Positions 9,008-17,798 are shown, counted from the first letter of the stretch. The stretch is 64,000 nucleotides of DNA from Pseudomonadota bacterium (GCA_023422955.1 JAFAGG010000004.1:1-64000); one strand, 5' to 3'. The notes: generated by a model not told the origin, from the sequence alone. Numbers and translations: made by a program.

Positions 9008-9325
9008 TCAGGCGATTGCTTCCACCGGTTGGCCGGCCATCAGGATGGCGGTATGGGAGCGGGCAAGGGAAACATCCTTGCTGTAATCGGTCAGCATGCT
9101 AAGAATGGAGTTGTCGTCAAAACGAAAGCGCGCCAGCATCATGCTGGTGCCGGCCAGCTTCAACAACTGCTGGGCGCTGAGTTTGACCAGAAGGTCGGCA
9201 ATATCGGCATCGATCCCGAGACGAAAGATCGCAGTAGCGCGGTCAGAACGGATCATTTTTTGCGCCAGCATCAGATAACTCAGGTTGGCGTCCCGTATTT
9301 CCATTGTGATTTCGTTCATGTCCAT
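9008..9325 (-). CDS. flhD: Flagellar master regulator subunit FlhD
   Basis: A 105-residue all-helical FlhD with the family signature EIRDANLSYLMLAQKMI near the N-terminus and a C-terminal helix-turn-helix region. The ATG at 9325 has a GGGGGA ribosome site 6-7 bases upstream. FlhD joins FlhC in the activator complex at the top of the flagellar cascade. The long upstream region (9326-9990) presumably integrates signals onto the flhDC promoter. Confidence 0.94.
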   Translation of the reverse strand: MDMNEITMEIRDANLSYLMLAQKMIRSDRATAIFRLGIDADIADLLVKLSAQQLLKLAGTSMMLARFRFDDNSILSMLTDYSKDVSLARSHTAILMAGQPVEAIA

Positions 9326-9456
9326 CTTGATTCCCCCGAATCGTTAATACTTTTGATTTAGAGCAATATTGCGCTCAGGAATCATTCTCCGTTAGATGTT
9401 GGCTTTAGGAAAGTTGGGGGCTGCTGTATTTTTTGTCAGCGAGTAGCCGACAGACA

Positions 9457-9475
9457 TGTAGGAGTCAGTCCTACA
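9457..9475. promoter_or_regulatory. Perfect 7-bp inverted repeat upstream of flhD
   Basis: TGTAGGA-N5-TCCTACA, perfectly symmetric, 132 bp upstream of the flhD start. It has no T-tract, so it is more likely an operator or leader structure than a terminator. The binding factor is unknown. Confidence 0.35.
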
Positions 9476-9494
9476 AAATGGGAGCGCGAGCATC

Positions 9495-9520
9495 TCCGGC
9501 CATCTGCAAAACCGGCCGGA
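9495..9520. promoter_or_regulatory. Second inverted repeat upstream of flhD
   Basis: TCCGGCC-N12-GGCCGGA, perfect 7-bp arms, 20 bp from the first dyad. No T-tract follows on either strand. Its function is unknown. Confidence 0.3.
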
Positions 9521-9990
9521 AAGCTAGGTGAGACAAGGCTTTACGCGAATTCCACTTTCTCTAGTATTTCTTTAATGGAAGACCGTTGTAGCGAAAAAAA
9601 TTTTATTTCCCGGTGGAAAAAATGCGTTGTATATCTGCATCTTCTTTCCATTTACGGCATGAAAACACATTCCTTTAGGCAAGACCGAATGTTTTTACAA
9701 TCAGTTGCAATCCCAAAAGAGGTGAAAGTTATTATCTTTTTTGCATTTCCAGTGCGGATTCGGGGGGAATGCGCGTCTTACAGGTCAGTAAACGGCAGGG
9801 GGGAAAATAACTTTAGGGGTAAACCGCAATTTTTTTAAAATTTTTTAGTGCGGCCGAATAGTTGTCGCAAAGACATGACTTAAAAGCATGATTTAAAAGA
9901 ATTCTTCAAAAGCACGGTTTAAACCCCTATCTCCGGCCAGGAGCGGCCCGCTTCCCATGATTACCGGCTTGTGGTACCGCTTCCCCAGCC

Positions 9991-11850
9991 TCAGCGACAG
10001 CCATTCAGGAGGAAGGCTGCGCTGATAATCAGCACCAGTTCGCCCTCAGCCGAGCGCGAGGTTCCGGTGATGCCGGGAACGCTGATGGCCGTCAGGGGCT
10101 TGATCACCAGATCCGCCGTTCCATCCACGCCATCAACCGCCAGGATATAAGGCGACGGCGCATTCACCACGATGCCTATGCCTTCTGCGGCCGGCGTATA
10201 ACCGAGCACAGAAGCCAGGGAATAAACCGGCAACGGACGTCCCTGGTCCATGAAGACCGGACTGCCCACGACGCCCTTCATTTCTTCCGGCAATTCCACG
10301 ACCCGCTCCACCAGCGACATCGGCATGCCCAGCAGGGCGCCCGCCGTCTTCAGCAGCATGGTGGGGACGATCGACATTTCGATAGGCAGCTGAATCAGGA
10401 AGCGCGTGCCTTTGCCGATCTGGCTGTGGAGGCTGACTACGCCACGGTGTTTTTCTACTGCGGTCCGCACCACATCCATGCCAACACCGCGACCGGAGAC
10501 GCTATTGGCGACTTCCTTGGTCGAGAATCCCGGCAGGAAAATCAGCTTCAGCGATTCTTCCTCGTTCAACACGGCATCTTCGGCAATCAAGCCCTTGGAA
10601 ACCGCCTTGCTGCGGATCGCCGCCGCATCGATGCCGCGCCCGTCGTCCGCCAGTTCTATCATGATGCTGCTGCCGGCCTGCCAGGCTTTCAGCAGGATGA
10701 GCGCGCGGGCCGGCTTGCCTTCCGCCAGCCGCACTTCCGCCGGCTCGATCGCATGGTCCAGCGAATTGCGCAGCATGTGCACCAGCGGATCGTAGAGGCT
10801 TTCGACCACCACGCGGTCCACTTCGGTTTCCGCGCCTTCGATGACCAGTTCGATATCCTTGCCGAGATCGCGCGCCAGTTCGCGCACCAGGCGCGGGAAT
10901 TTCTGGAACAGGCGGCCAACCGGCTGCATGCGCGCCGACAGCGTGGCGTGCTGCAGCTCGGTGGAATAGCGCGAGGCGCGGCTCAGGGTTTCCTCGAGCT
11001 TTTTCATGATGTCGGCGGCGGCATCCTCGAAGCTGTGCTGCATCAGCTTTTCCAGCAGCACGCTGGCCTGGTTGGTGGCCTGCACCGACTCGCCGGCCAC
11101 CTCCAGCAAGGCATCGAGCTTGCCGGAATCAATGCGTATGCTTTCCTCCTTGGCACCGCCCTTCTCTTCGCCGTCCTTGGCCGCCTTGGCAGGTTTCGCG
11201 GCTTTGACAGGCGCGGCCGGCGGCGTGGTCGATGCAACTGGCGATGTGGTTTCCGCAGTTGCCGGCATCGACGCTTCCGCCACGGCGAAGGCTTGCGATT
11301 CCGGCATGCCGGCCAGCACCTCGGCCGGCAAGAGCGCGCGGAAGTAGGCTTCCCAGTTGATGTTGTCATCCTGGGCGGCTGCGTTGGCAGTGTCGGTGTC
11401 GGCGGCGACGGCAACCACGGGCGACAGTATCGCCACCACCGGTTCCGCAGCGGCGTGCTCCGGGGATTCGCCCTCGATGGCATCGATCAGACGCTTTTCC
11501 AGCTGCGCCGGCAAGGGCTGCAGGCTTTCCACCGTTTCGCCGTCGGCCAGTTGGCTCAGCTGGTCGGCAACAAAGCCGCTGGCTTCCAGCGCGGCATCGA
11601 TGGCCGATTGCGTGACCGGCGCTTTGCCGTTGCGCAGCGCATCGAACAGGTTTTCCGTCAGGTGGCAGGCCGACACCATGGGAGCGATGTTCATGAAACC
11701 GGCACCGCCCTTGATGGTGTGAAAGGAGCGAAATACGGTATTCAGGGCATCCATGTCGTCCGGCGTCCGTTCCAGCTTGAGCAGGTATTCTTCGACGTTG
11801 ACTGCCAGGTCCATGGCTTCAACGACGAAATCCTTCAGCATGTCGTCCAT
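9991..11850 (-). CDS. cheA: Second CheA-type histidine kinase, without a P2 domain
   Basis: A 619-residue CheA paralogue. It has an HPt domain with the His in SFHTIKGGAGF, then a long Ala/Pro/Lys-rich linker where P2 would be, a dimerization helix pair, an ATPase domain (HMLRNSLDHAIE, DDGRGID, GRGVGMDVV) and a C-terminal CheW-like domain ending NGCR. Its start codon overlaps the cheZ stop (TGATG), so cheZ and this gene are translationally coupled. The lack of a recognisable P2 suggests it may phosphorylate a different or lower-affinity CheY. Confidence 0.9.
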   Translation of the reverse strand: MDDMLKDFVVEAMDLAVNVEEYLLKLERTPDDMDALNTVFRSFHTIKGGAGFMNIAPMVSACHLTENLFDALRNGKAPVTQSAIDAALEASGFVADQLSQLADGETVESLQPLPAQLEKRLIDAIEGESPEHAAAEPVVAILSPVVAVAADTDTANAAAQDDNINWEAYFRALLPAEVLAGMPESQAFAVAEASMPATAETTSPVASTTPPAAPVKAAKPAKAAKDGEEKGGAKEESIRIDSGKLDALLEVAGESVQATNQASVLLEKLMQHSFEDAAADIMKKLEETLSRASRYSTELQHATLSARMQPVGRLFQKFPRLVRELARDLGKDIELVIEGAETEVDRVVVESLYDPLVHMLRNSLDHAIEPAEVRLAEGKPARALILLKAWQAGSSIMIELADDGRGIDAAAIRSKAVSKGLIAEDAVLNEEESLKLIFLPGFSTKEVANSVSGRGVGMDVVRTAVEKHRGVVSLHSQIGKGTRFLIQLPIEMSIVPTMLLKTAGALLGMPMSLVERVVELPEEMKGVVGSPVFMDQGRPLPVYSLASVLGYTPAAEGIGIVVNAPSPYILAVDGVDGTADLVIKPLTAISVPGITGTSRSAEGELVLIISAAFLLNGCR

Positions 11851-12689
11851 CAGAACCCCAGGTCGGCCAGCAGGTTGTCGACGTCGTCCTGGCCCAGCGC
11901 ATTCTTGGGCAGATCGGGGCCGGACATCAGGTCGGCCGGTTTGCCTTCCGGCTTGCCGGGCATGTATTCGGGCGCGTTCTCGCGCAGTATCTTCATCAAT
12001 TCCAGTTCATGCGCCTGCGTGATGCTGACGATTTTCTTGATGATCTGGCCGGTGATGTCCTGGAAGTCCTGCGCCATCATGATTTCCATCATGCGCGCCT
12101 TCTGGCGCTCGGCGGTCTGTCCCACCAGTTGCGCGAACTGGCGCGATTGCTCGGCCAGGGCCTTGAATTCCTCCACCGACAGCTTGCCCTCGTACATCTG
12201 CTCCCAGGAAGCCGACAGCGTGCGGGATTGCAGCAGCAGCTCATCTTCCTCCGGCAAACCCTCGTCGACGGCATTCAAGACCTTGACCGCCGCCTTTTCC
12301 GTCAGATCGGCCACATACTCCAGCCGGCCGCGGGCGCTGCAAATTTCCGAGGTGGAGTTCATCAGCGTCTGGTCGTAACCCAGCTCGCGCATGGCATCGT
12401 GCAGATGGCGCGTGCAGCGGCCCACCTGCGCATACAGGTCGGCCACTTCCGCCGCATCGGCTGCCACTTCAGCGTTCGCATCCATGCCCGCCGCGTCCGA
12501 TGCCGCCGCCTGTCCGGCGCCGGAGAATGCTTCGTGCTGCCCGGCGATGGAATCGAACAGAGCTTCCAGATCGTCCTCGCTGCCGCCGGATGCCGCGGCA
12601 GATGCCGGCGCCGGCACTGCTTCCGCGACCGCCTGGCCGTCCGCTATTGAATCAAACAGTGCTTCCAGGTCCTCTGCTTCGCTTGCCAT
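11850..12689 (-). CDS. cheZ: CheY-P phosphatase CheZ with duplicated N-terminal docking-like motifs
   Basis: A 279-residue protein with the CheZ active-site motif AQDFQDITGQIIKK and the C-terminal CheY-docking helix DDVDNLLADLGF. It is longer than enteric CheZ (about 214 residues) because of an N-terminal extension. That extension holds two near-identical copies of EDLEALFDSIA (about residues 6-16 and 39-49), each separated by Ala-rich linker and resembling the C-terminal docking helix. It stands first in the cheZ-cheA2 unit, under a sigma-28 type promoter at 12811-12837. The phosphatase role is well supported; the role of the extra motifs is inference. Confidence 0.9.
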   Translation of the reverse strand: MASEAEDLEALFDSIADGQAVAEAVPAPASAAASGGSEDDLEALFDSIAGQHEAFSGAGQAAASDAAGMDANAEVAADAAEVADLYAQVGRCTRHLHDAMRELGYDQTLMNSTSEICSARGRLEYVADLTEKAAVKVLNAVDEGLPEEDELLLQSRTLSASWEQMYEGKLSVEEFKALAEQSRQFAQLVGQTAERQKARMMEIMMAQDFQDITGQIIKKIVSITQAHELELMKILRENAPEYMPGKPEGKPADLMSGPDLPKNALGQDDVDNLLADLGF

Positions 12690-12810
12690 GATAGGTAATT
12701 CCTCAATTTGGTCCGAATGCTCGTTCCCGACAGGTTGACGCTGGCCGGCTGGCGCTGCGGCCTTGCCATGCCCATCCTGACAGGAAAGGGATTGCTCCCG
12801 TTCCTGTCCT

Positions 12811-12837
12811 ATATCGGCAGCTTATGGAAAGTCTGTA
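12811..12837 (-). promoter_or_regulatory. Sigma-28 type promoter of cheZ-cheA2
   Basis: Minus strand TACAGACT-N11-GCCGATAT, with a nearly perfect -10 and exact spacing, 122 bp upstream of cheZ. The leader between promoter and gene holds a perfect inverted repeat GACAGGAA/TTCCTGTC (12779-12808). Confidence 0.6.
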
Positions 12838-12982
12838 GGGGTAAATCGCTGCAGGGGCAAATTGCATGGCTTTTTGTCAGGCGCAGCGGCTGCCCGCGCG
12901 AACTTCCTTGCCAGGAAAACATCAGTAACAGCAGATGTCGCCGACCGCGGCTCTTTTCCCTTCTTTTTTCGAGGAGACAGCA

Positions 12983-13498
12983 ATGGATGTGAAAACGCAG
13001 GCTGATGAAGGCATGGCCAAAGTGGCCGAACTGGTGAAAGAGATCAAGTTCGCCATGCTGACCACGCAATGCTCGGACGGGACTATGCATAGCCGGCCGA
13101 TGAGTACCTTGCAAATGGATGAAAACGGTTATCTGTGGTTCTTCACCAGCCGGCATTCGACGAAAATCGCTGATATTGATGAAAATTGCGAAGTCAATCT
13201 CGCTTATTCACGGACCGACAAACAGGATTACCTGTCGGTCAGCGGCACGGCGGAAGTCGTGCGCGACCGCAGCAAGATGGAAGCCTTGTGGACGCCGTGG
13301 CTGAAACCCTGGTTTCAGGAAGGCCTGAACGACCCGGAACTGATATTGCTGAAGGTACGACTGAATGACGCCGATTACTGGGATGCGCCGGGCAGCGCGG
13401 TCAAGCGCCTGTACGGCTTGTCCAAGGGCGCGATGACGGGAGATACCGATGCGCTGGGCGAACACGGCCACGTCCGCAATCCCTCGGCAAGACATTGA
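12983..13498 (+). CDS. Pyridoxamine 5'-phosphate oxidase-fold general stress protein
   Basis: A 171-residue split-barrel flavin-binding protein of the general stress protein 26 family. Typical features are FAMLTTQCSDGTMHSRPMST near the N-terminus, WFFTSRHSTKIADI, and VNLAYS. These proteins bind FMN or F420-like cofactors; the substrate is usually unknown. The ATG at 12983 is chosen because GAGGAG lies 8 bases upstream; an in-frame start 16 codons earlier lacks one. It is monocistronic and ends in a strong terminator at 13518-13557. Confidence 0.85.
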   Translation: MDVKTQADEGMAKVAELVKEIKFAMLTTQCSDGTMHSRPMSTLQMDENGYLWFFTSRHSTKIADIDENCEVNLAYSRTDKQDYLSVSGTAEVVRDRSKMEALWTPWLKPWFQEGLNDPELILLKVRLNDADYWDAPGSAVKRLYGLSKGAMTGDTDALGEHGHVRNPSARH

Positions 13499-13517
13499 CC
13501 TCCCTTGGCTAGTACAG

Positions 13518-13557
13518 AAAAACGGCAGAGGCTGGCAAGCGCTCTGCCGTTTTTTAT
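13518..13557 (+). terminator. Bidirectional intrinsic terminator
   Basis: Stem AACGGCAGAG/CTCTGCCGTT with A-run before and T-run after, between the stress-protein gene and the convergent H1-like gene. It can serve both strands. Confidence 0.85.
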
Positions 13558-13596
13558 TTGCCGCCTCAACCTGGCTGCTAACGGCTAGGCTAACGA

Positions 13597-14766
13597 CTAG
13601 CGGCTGTCGCGCCGCACCGGCTGCCTGGCGGCTGAGCCCCGGCGCCCGCGCTCATGCGGACTTCCCGAAAACTCGGGGATTTCGGCATTCCCCTCTGGCT
13701 CTGCTGCTGCCGCAGGAGAAGGACCGTGAGGGGTGCCCGGAGGCGCGCCTTCATTCGTGATGGCAGGCGCCTTGTGTGAACGCACAGGCGGTGCCGGAAT
13801 GGCCGAGTATTCATTCTCCTTGCGCGCCGCCACTGCCTGCGACACGGCGCTCAGCACCTGATTGAGCGCGGGTATCTTGACCGGCTTGGTGATGGTGCCC
13901 GAGCGCGAAGCCGGCGTGCGAGCTGCCGCTTTCTTCTTGCCGCCTTTTGCCGCAGCGGGCTTTGCAGCCGCCGAAGCCTTGGTGCTTTTTGTTTTGGCGG
14001 GACCGGCCGCTGCCTTGCTTGCCGTTCCGCGCGAACTCGCCTGTTTTTTTGCGGGCGATTTTGATACGGCTGACGTCGCCGCGCCCGAAGCAGACTGACG
14101 AGCCGGCTTGGCGCCTGGTTTCGCCGTGGTAGCGGACTTGGCCGAAGCCGCTTTCGTAGCTTTCGTAGCTTTCGTAGCTTTCGTAGCTTTGGTGGCTTTG
14201 GTGGCTTTCGCAGGCTTGGCAGCTTTGACGGCTTGCGCCTTCACGCCGGCATCAACCGCCTTCACGGATTTTTTACCGGCCGTTTTTTTGGCGACTGTTT
14301 TTTTAGCGGCCGATTTCTTGCTGACCGCAGTTACCTTGCTGGCTGCAGGCGATTTCTGCTTCGATCGCACACTGCGGGCGGCGCTGGCTTCCTTCTGCAC
14401 AGCCTTGCCTGCTTTGCGCTTGCCGGTTTCCGCATCGGCGCCGGGCTTGCGGCTGGCTGCTCCCTCCAGGCGCGCGGCTGCTTTCTCGTAACGTGCCAGC
14501 GTTTCCTCAAACAGTTTTTGTTTGACGACCGTATTCTTGTTGCCAGCAGCAGCACGGGTTCCGCGCGGAGCGACACGGCCGCGCGCTTCACGGGTCTGGC
14601 GCTCGGCCAGAGAACGGTATTTGTCGCGCGCGACACGGGCACGCCTGATGCGCTGGACCAAGCCCTTTTCACTAAGTCCGGTTGCCTGCGGCGCGAAACT
14701 CTCGTTGATGAGTCGGTACTCGACTTCCGTGCTTAACTTTTTTGCAGTGGTACGTGGGATCGTCAT
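13597..14766 (-). CDS. Histone H1-like lysine/alanine-rich DNA-binding protein
   Basis: A 389-residue protein. The first ~95 residues are a charged helical region (LSTEVEYRLINESFAPQATG onward) that differs from the rest. The remainder is low complexity, rich in Ala, Lys, Pro and Thr with KKTVAKK, KPAK and KAT repeats like eukaryotic H1 tails and the H1-like proteins of Bordetella and other Burkholderiales. It is likely a nucleoid-associated protein, which is inferred from composition. ATG 14766 has GGAGA upstream. The repeat tract at 14150-14212 is prone to length change by slippage. Confidence 0.65.
   Translation of the reverse strand: MTIPRTTAKKLSTEVEYRLINESFAPQATGLSEKGLVQRIRRARVARDKYRSLAERQTREARGRVAPRGTRAAAGNKNTVVKQKLFEETLARYEKAAARLEGAASRKPGADAETGKRKAGKAVQKEASAARSVRSKQKSPAASKVTAVSKKSAAKKTVAKKTAGKKSVKAVDAGVKAQAVKAAKPAKATKATKATKATKATKATKAASAKSATTAKPGAKPARQSASGAATSAVSKSPAKKQASSRGTASKAAAGPAKTKSTKASAAAKPAAAKGGKKKAAARTPASRSGTITKPVKIPALNQVLSAVSQAVAARKENEYSAIPAPPVRSHKAPAITNEGAPPGTPHGPSPAAAAEPEGNAEIPEFSGSPHERGRRGSAARQPVRRDSR
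14150..14212 (-). repeat. In-frame 9-bp tandem repeat (KAT units) inside the H1-like gene
   Basis: Seven tandem 9-bp units: four identical gctttcgta, two gctttggtg and one gctttcgca on the plus strand, encoding consecutive Lys-Ala-Thr/Ala steps. Each unit is three codons, so copy-number change keeps the frame. Confidence 0.9.
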
Positions 14767-14911
14767 AAGGTCTCCATGGCTTAGATTGTCCGAGTTCGAA
14801 CCTCTGCCGCGGAAAAAGTTGCCGAAACCTTCCGCTATTTATGATCTCGCTGTCATCGATGCGATAAGTGCGGCACGATAAGCCGAATAGGAATGGCATG
14901 CGCAGCGCGCT

Positions 14912-16336
14912 TCAAAATGTCTCGCACGCGACGTCGTTCTTGTTCGCCTGCTTGGCCCGGATCATCAGCTTGTCGGCACTTTCCAGTGCAGCCTCGATAT
15001 TGGCCGGCGGCGTCGTGAAGCTGGCCGCGCCGATGCTGAAGCTGAGGGGCCACTGCTCCTTGTCCATCAAGGCATCCATTTTTTCCTTCAGCTGGCATGC
15101 CATGCGATGGGCGGCTTCGGTATCGCTTTCCGACAGCAGGATGGCGAATTCGTCGCCGCCCAGGCGGCCGATGGCATCGATTTTCCGCACGCTGTCGCGC
15201 AGGCTGCGTGCCACGCCTTTCAGCACGCGATCGCCGGCATGATGGCCCAGTGCGTCGTTTATCTGCCTGAAGTTGTCGCAGTCAAAATAAATCAGCGCGA
15301 AAGGATGGCCGTACTGCCTGGAACGCTCGATTTCCCGGTCGAGCGCCGCATAAAAACCATTGCGGTTCAGGGTGCCGGTGAGACTGTCGTGTTTGGCCAT
15401 AAGCAAGCCATCTTCGCGCAATTGCTTCAGCCGGGTCTGCATGCCTATCAGCAGAAGCACGACCAGAAAATCCATGCCGCGGTCGATTTGCCAGAACATG
15501 TTCTGATGCACGCCCGCTTCGCGCCCTATCAGTTCCTGGACCATCAGCATGACCACGGCGAAACCCACGCCCCAGCGCGCTCCCACGAACCAGGCCACGA
15601 ACAGCGTCGGCATCAGGTGCAGCGGCAGCAGGCTGACGTTGGCCCCGGTCGCAACATCGATGGCCGCAACCGCCAGAAACCCGACCATGCCGATGGCCAT
15701 GGCCAGCTGACGCGGCAGCAGGGTGCGGCTTTCCCAGCTGCGCACCCGGAAGGGCTGATAGCCGGCGCGCCGGCGCCAGCGGCGCAACGCATAAAGCCGC
15801 CACACGCCGCTGATGGTGAGATACGCGATCAGCGCCGTCAGAGCGGCCAGCACCAGCAAACCCAGGCTGAGCGCCGGCCCCACTCCAACGGCCCAGTCTG
15901 CGAGATTGTCCAGCCAGCTCTGGACTTCGGACTGCTTGCCGATGATCTCGCCCACTTTTTCATCCAGCATGACTTCTTCGCCGTTGCCGCCGCTGCTGTC
16001 TTTGCCCAGCGGCGTGGCGCCCAGCAGGAAACCGCCCAGCCGATAGGCAAGGTAATACATGGGAGCGAAAGTCAGCGGATTGCTGATGAAGGTGCCGAGC
16101 GCGGCCACCGGCAAATTGGCACGCGCGACAATCGCAAACAGGGCCGATGCCGGGATCTGCGCAAACGGCATCAGGATGCCGAAGAACAGTCCCACCGCCG
16201 CACCGAGCGCGACCGACTGGCGATTGAATTGCCACAGGAAATGATGCTGCAGATGGCGGCCGAATGGCCTGAGCAGGCGACTATTCCGGATTTTCTCCGG
16301 TGTCGGAAAGTACTTGAAAAAACGTGATCGACGCAT
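14912..16336 (-). CDS. DUF2062 membrane protein fused to a diguanylate cyclase (GGDEF)
   Basis: A 474-residue fusion. Residues 1-110 match DUF2062 (FFKYFPTPEKIR; GAAVGLFFGILMPFAQIPAS; SNPLTFAPMYYLAYRLG). Residues 150-300 contain roughly five further membrane helices, and residues 310-474 form a GGDEF domain with intact GGDEF (393-397) and an RxxD inhibitory I-site (384-387, RKID) five residues before it. It should make cyclic-di-GMP under product inhibition. The start at 16336 is chosen because GAGGTG lies just upstream and the DUF2062 family begins there; the frame stays open further upstream. A fusion of these two domains is unusual. Confidence 0.85.
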   Translation of the reverse strand: MRRSRFFKYFPTPEKIRNSRLLRPFGRHLQHHFLWQFNRQSVALGAAVGLFFGILMPFAQIPASALFAIVARANLPVAALGTFISNPLTFAPMYYLAYRLGGFLLGATPLGKDSSGGNGEEVMLDEKVGEIIGKQSEVQSWLDNLADWAVGVGPALSLGLLVLAALTALIAYLTISGVWRLYALRRWRRRAGYQPFRVRSWESRTLLPRQLAMAIGMVGFLAVAAIDVATGANVSLLPLHLMPTLFVAWFVGARWGVGFAVVMLMVQELIGREAGVHQNMFWQIDRGMDFLVVLLLIGMQTRLKQLREDGLLMAKHDSLTGTLNRNGFYAALDREIERSRQYGHPFALIYFDCDNFRQINDALGHHAGDRVLKGVARSLRDSVRKIDAIGRLGGDEFAILLSESDTEAAHRMACQLKEKMDALMDKEQWPLSFSIGAASFTTPPANIEAALESADKLMIRAKQANKNDVACETF

Positions 16337-16655
16337 TCGCACCTCTATCAAAGCCAGCGATGTGAGGCCTGTTCCGGCGCCTGCTCGCTTTGCATTGTAG
16401 AGAGCGTTATTCAAGGCTGGCTTGCGCAGGTCGGCGTTTTCCGGCGATTGCCGCACCGCCTGCTGCAAATAGGAGCGACCAGAACGAATCGAGTTCCGCA
16501 GTCGGCATGCATCAGGAAAATCGTCGCTTGCAGCTTTCCCGTCTGAACTATCCCTCGCTTGAACTATCTCTATTTCCGGCCTGCGCTTTTCTGTCAAAGT
16601 GTCAACGATGCGCCGGGGGACTTCCCACACAAGAAAACACGAAAGCAGAACCAGC
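16337..16655. other. Divergent intergenic region
   Basis: 319 bp between the DUF2062-GGDEF gene and the AI-2E family permease. Both genes must have promoters here. No clear operator was found; open frame on both strands across it is treated as chance. Confidence 0.5.
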
Positions 16656-17783
16656 ATGCTGCAGGATCACGATGCGCAAACATCTGCCGGACCCCGCTCG
16701 GGACATCGCAGTCCGCTGCAGTTGCTGGCCTATGGCGCGGCTTTTTTCTATGCGTTCGGCCTGCTCTTCATCGCGCTGGCGCTGACCGTCTGGTTTGCCG
16801 CCGATATCTTGCTACTGGTGTTTGCCAGCATGCTGCTGGCCGTTTTCCTGCGCAGTTCCAGCAAGCTGCTCAGCCGCGCCTTGCCGCTTCCCGTCGGCCT
16901 CTCGCTAGTGCTGGTCAGCCTGTCCCTGATCCTGCTATTCAGCATGATGGCCTACCTGATGGCGCCCAGCCTGGTTACCCAGGCGCGGCAACTGTACGAC
17001 GCGGTACCCTTGTCGCTTGAGCGGCTGTACACCTATTTACTGAGCTACGAACGGTTTCACAACGTCGTGCAAACCCTGCCGCCACTGCAGGACATGGTGC
17101 CCGAATTTTCCAAGGTGCTGGGTCAGGCGCAGGCAGTGTTTTCCGGCGTGCTGAATCTAACCACCAAGCTGCTACTGGTGCTGTTCATCGGCCTGTATCT
17201 CGCCGCCCAGCCCGACATCTATATCCGCGGCCTGCTCAGATTATTCTCGCCAGAAAAAAAGCCGCGCATGCAAGCCGTGCTGCAGGAGCTGGAACAAACC
17301 CTGACGCTCTGGCTGCTCGGCAAACTGGCCGGCATGCTCGTGATCGGCACCGCGACCGGCATGGCCCTGAGCCTGCTCGGGGTGCCGATGGCGAGCGCGC
17401 TGGGCCTGCTCACAGGCCTGCTGAATTTCATTCCCTACCTCGGGCCAGTGCTGGCCGCCATTCCTACCTTGCTGATCGCCTTTTCCAAGGAGCCGATGCT
17501 GGCGCTGTATGCGATGCTGTTCTACATCGGCCTGCAACTGGCAGAGAGCTACATCCTCACGCCTTTCGTGGACCGCCGCACAGTATCGCTGCCGCCCGCG
17601 CTGACCATCACCGTGCAGGTGATCATGGGTATCTTCTTCGGGATGCTGGGCATCATGCTGGCCACGCCGCTGGCGGCGGTGGCCTATGTGATGATCAACA
17701 TGCTGTATGTGGAGGATGTGCTGGGAGATGCGCCGGGAGAGACGCAGACAAAGGCTGCGACGCCCCTGCCTGGCGGCGGCTGA
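16656..17783 (+). CDS. AI-2E/PerM family membrane transporter
   Basis: About 375 residues with around eight membrane helices and the family's C-terminal core (GLLNFIPYLGPVLAAIPTLL; ESYILTPFVDRRTVSLPPA). Members are proposed exporters of AI-2 or antiporters; the substrate here is unknown. The ATG at 16656 is used; a GTG at 16599 in frame would add 19 polar residues, and neither has a strong ribosome site. The gene converges with the MerR-type gene 16 bp beyond its stop. Confidence 0.85.
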   Translation: MLQDHDAQTSAGPRSGHRSPLQLLAYGAAFFYAFGLLFIALALTVWFAADILLLVFASMLLAVFLRSSSKLLSRALPLPVGLSLVLVSLSLILLFSMMAYLMAPSLVTQARQLYDAVPLSLERLYTYLLSYERFHNVVQTLPPLQDMVPEFSKVLGQAQAVFSGVLNLTTKLLLVLFIGLYLAAQPDIYIRGLLRLFSPEKKPRMQAVLQELEQTLTLWLLGKLAGMLVIGTATGMALSLLGVPMASALGLLTGLLNFIPYLGPVLAAIPTLLIAFSKEPMLALYAMLFYIGLQLAESYILTPFVDRRTVSLPPALTITVQVIMGIFFGMLGIMLATPLAAVAYVMINMLYVEDVLGDAPGETQTKAATPLPGGG

Positions 17784-17798
17784 ATAGGTGCGTCGCGC

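Larger units (their letters stand above)
9326..9990. other. Long non-coding region upstream of flhDC
   Basis: 665 bp without a convincing gene. It is unusually AT-rich for the window between about 9580 and 9930. It contains three notable dyads: 9457-9475, 9495-9520 and an AT-rich element 9824-9853 bounded by CCGCA/TGCGG. The flhDC promoter must lie here on the minus strand, but no single sigma-70 site stands out. The plus-strand ORF at 9575-9838 has no ribosome site or family features and is not called. Confidence 0.6.

Noticed and set aside
9575..9838. 87-residue plus-strand open frame upstream of flhDC
   Set aside because: No ribosome site, no recognisable domain, unusual composition in an AT-rich regulatory region.
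10426..12378. 650-residue plus-strand open frame opposite cheA2 and cheZ
   Set aside because: Shadow frame caused by codon bias of well-supported genes on the other strand; His/Arg/Gln-rich, no domain.
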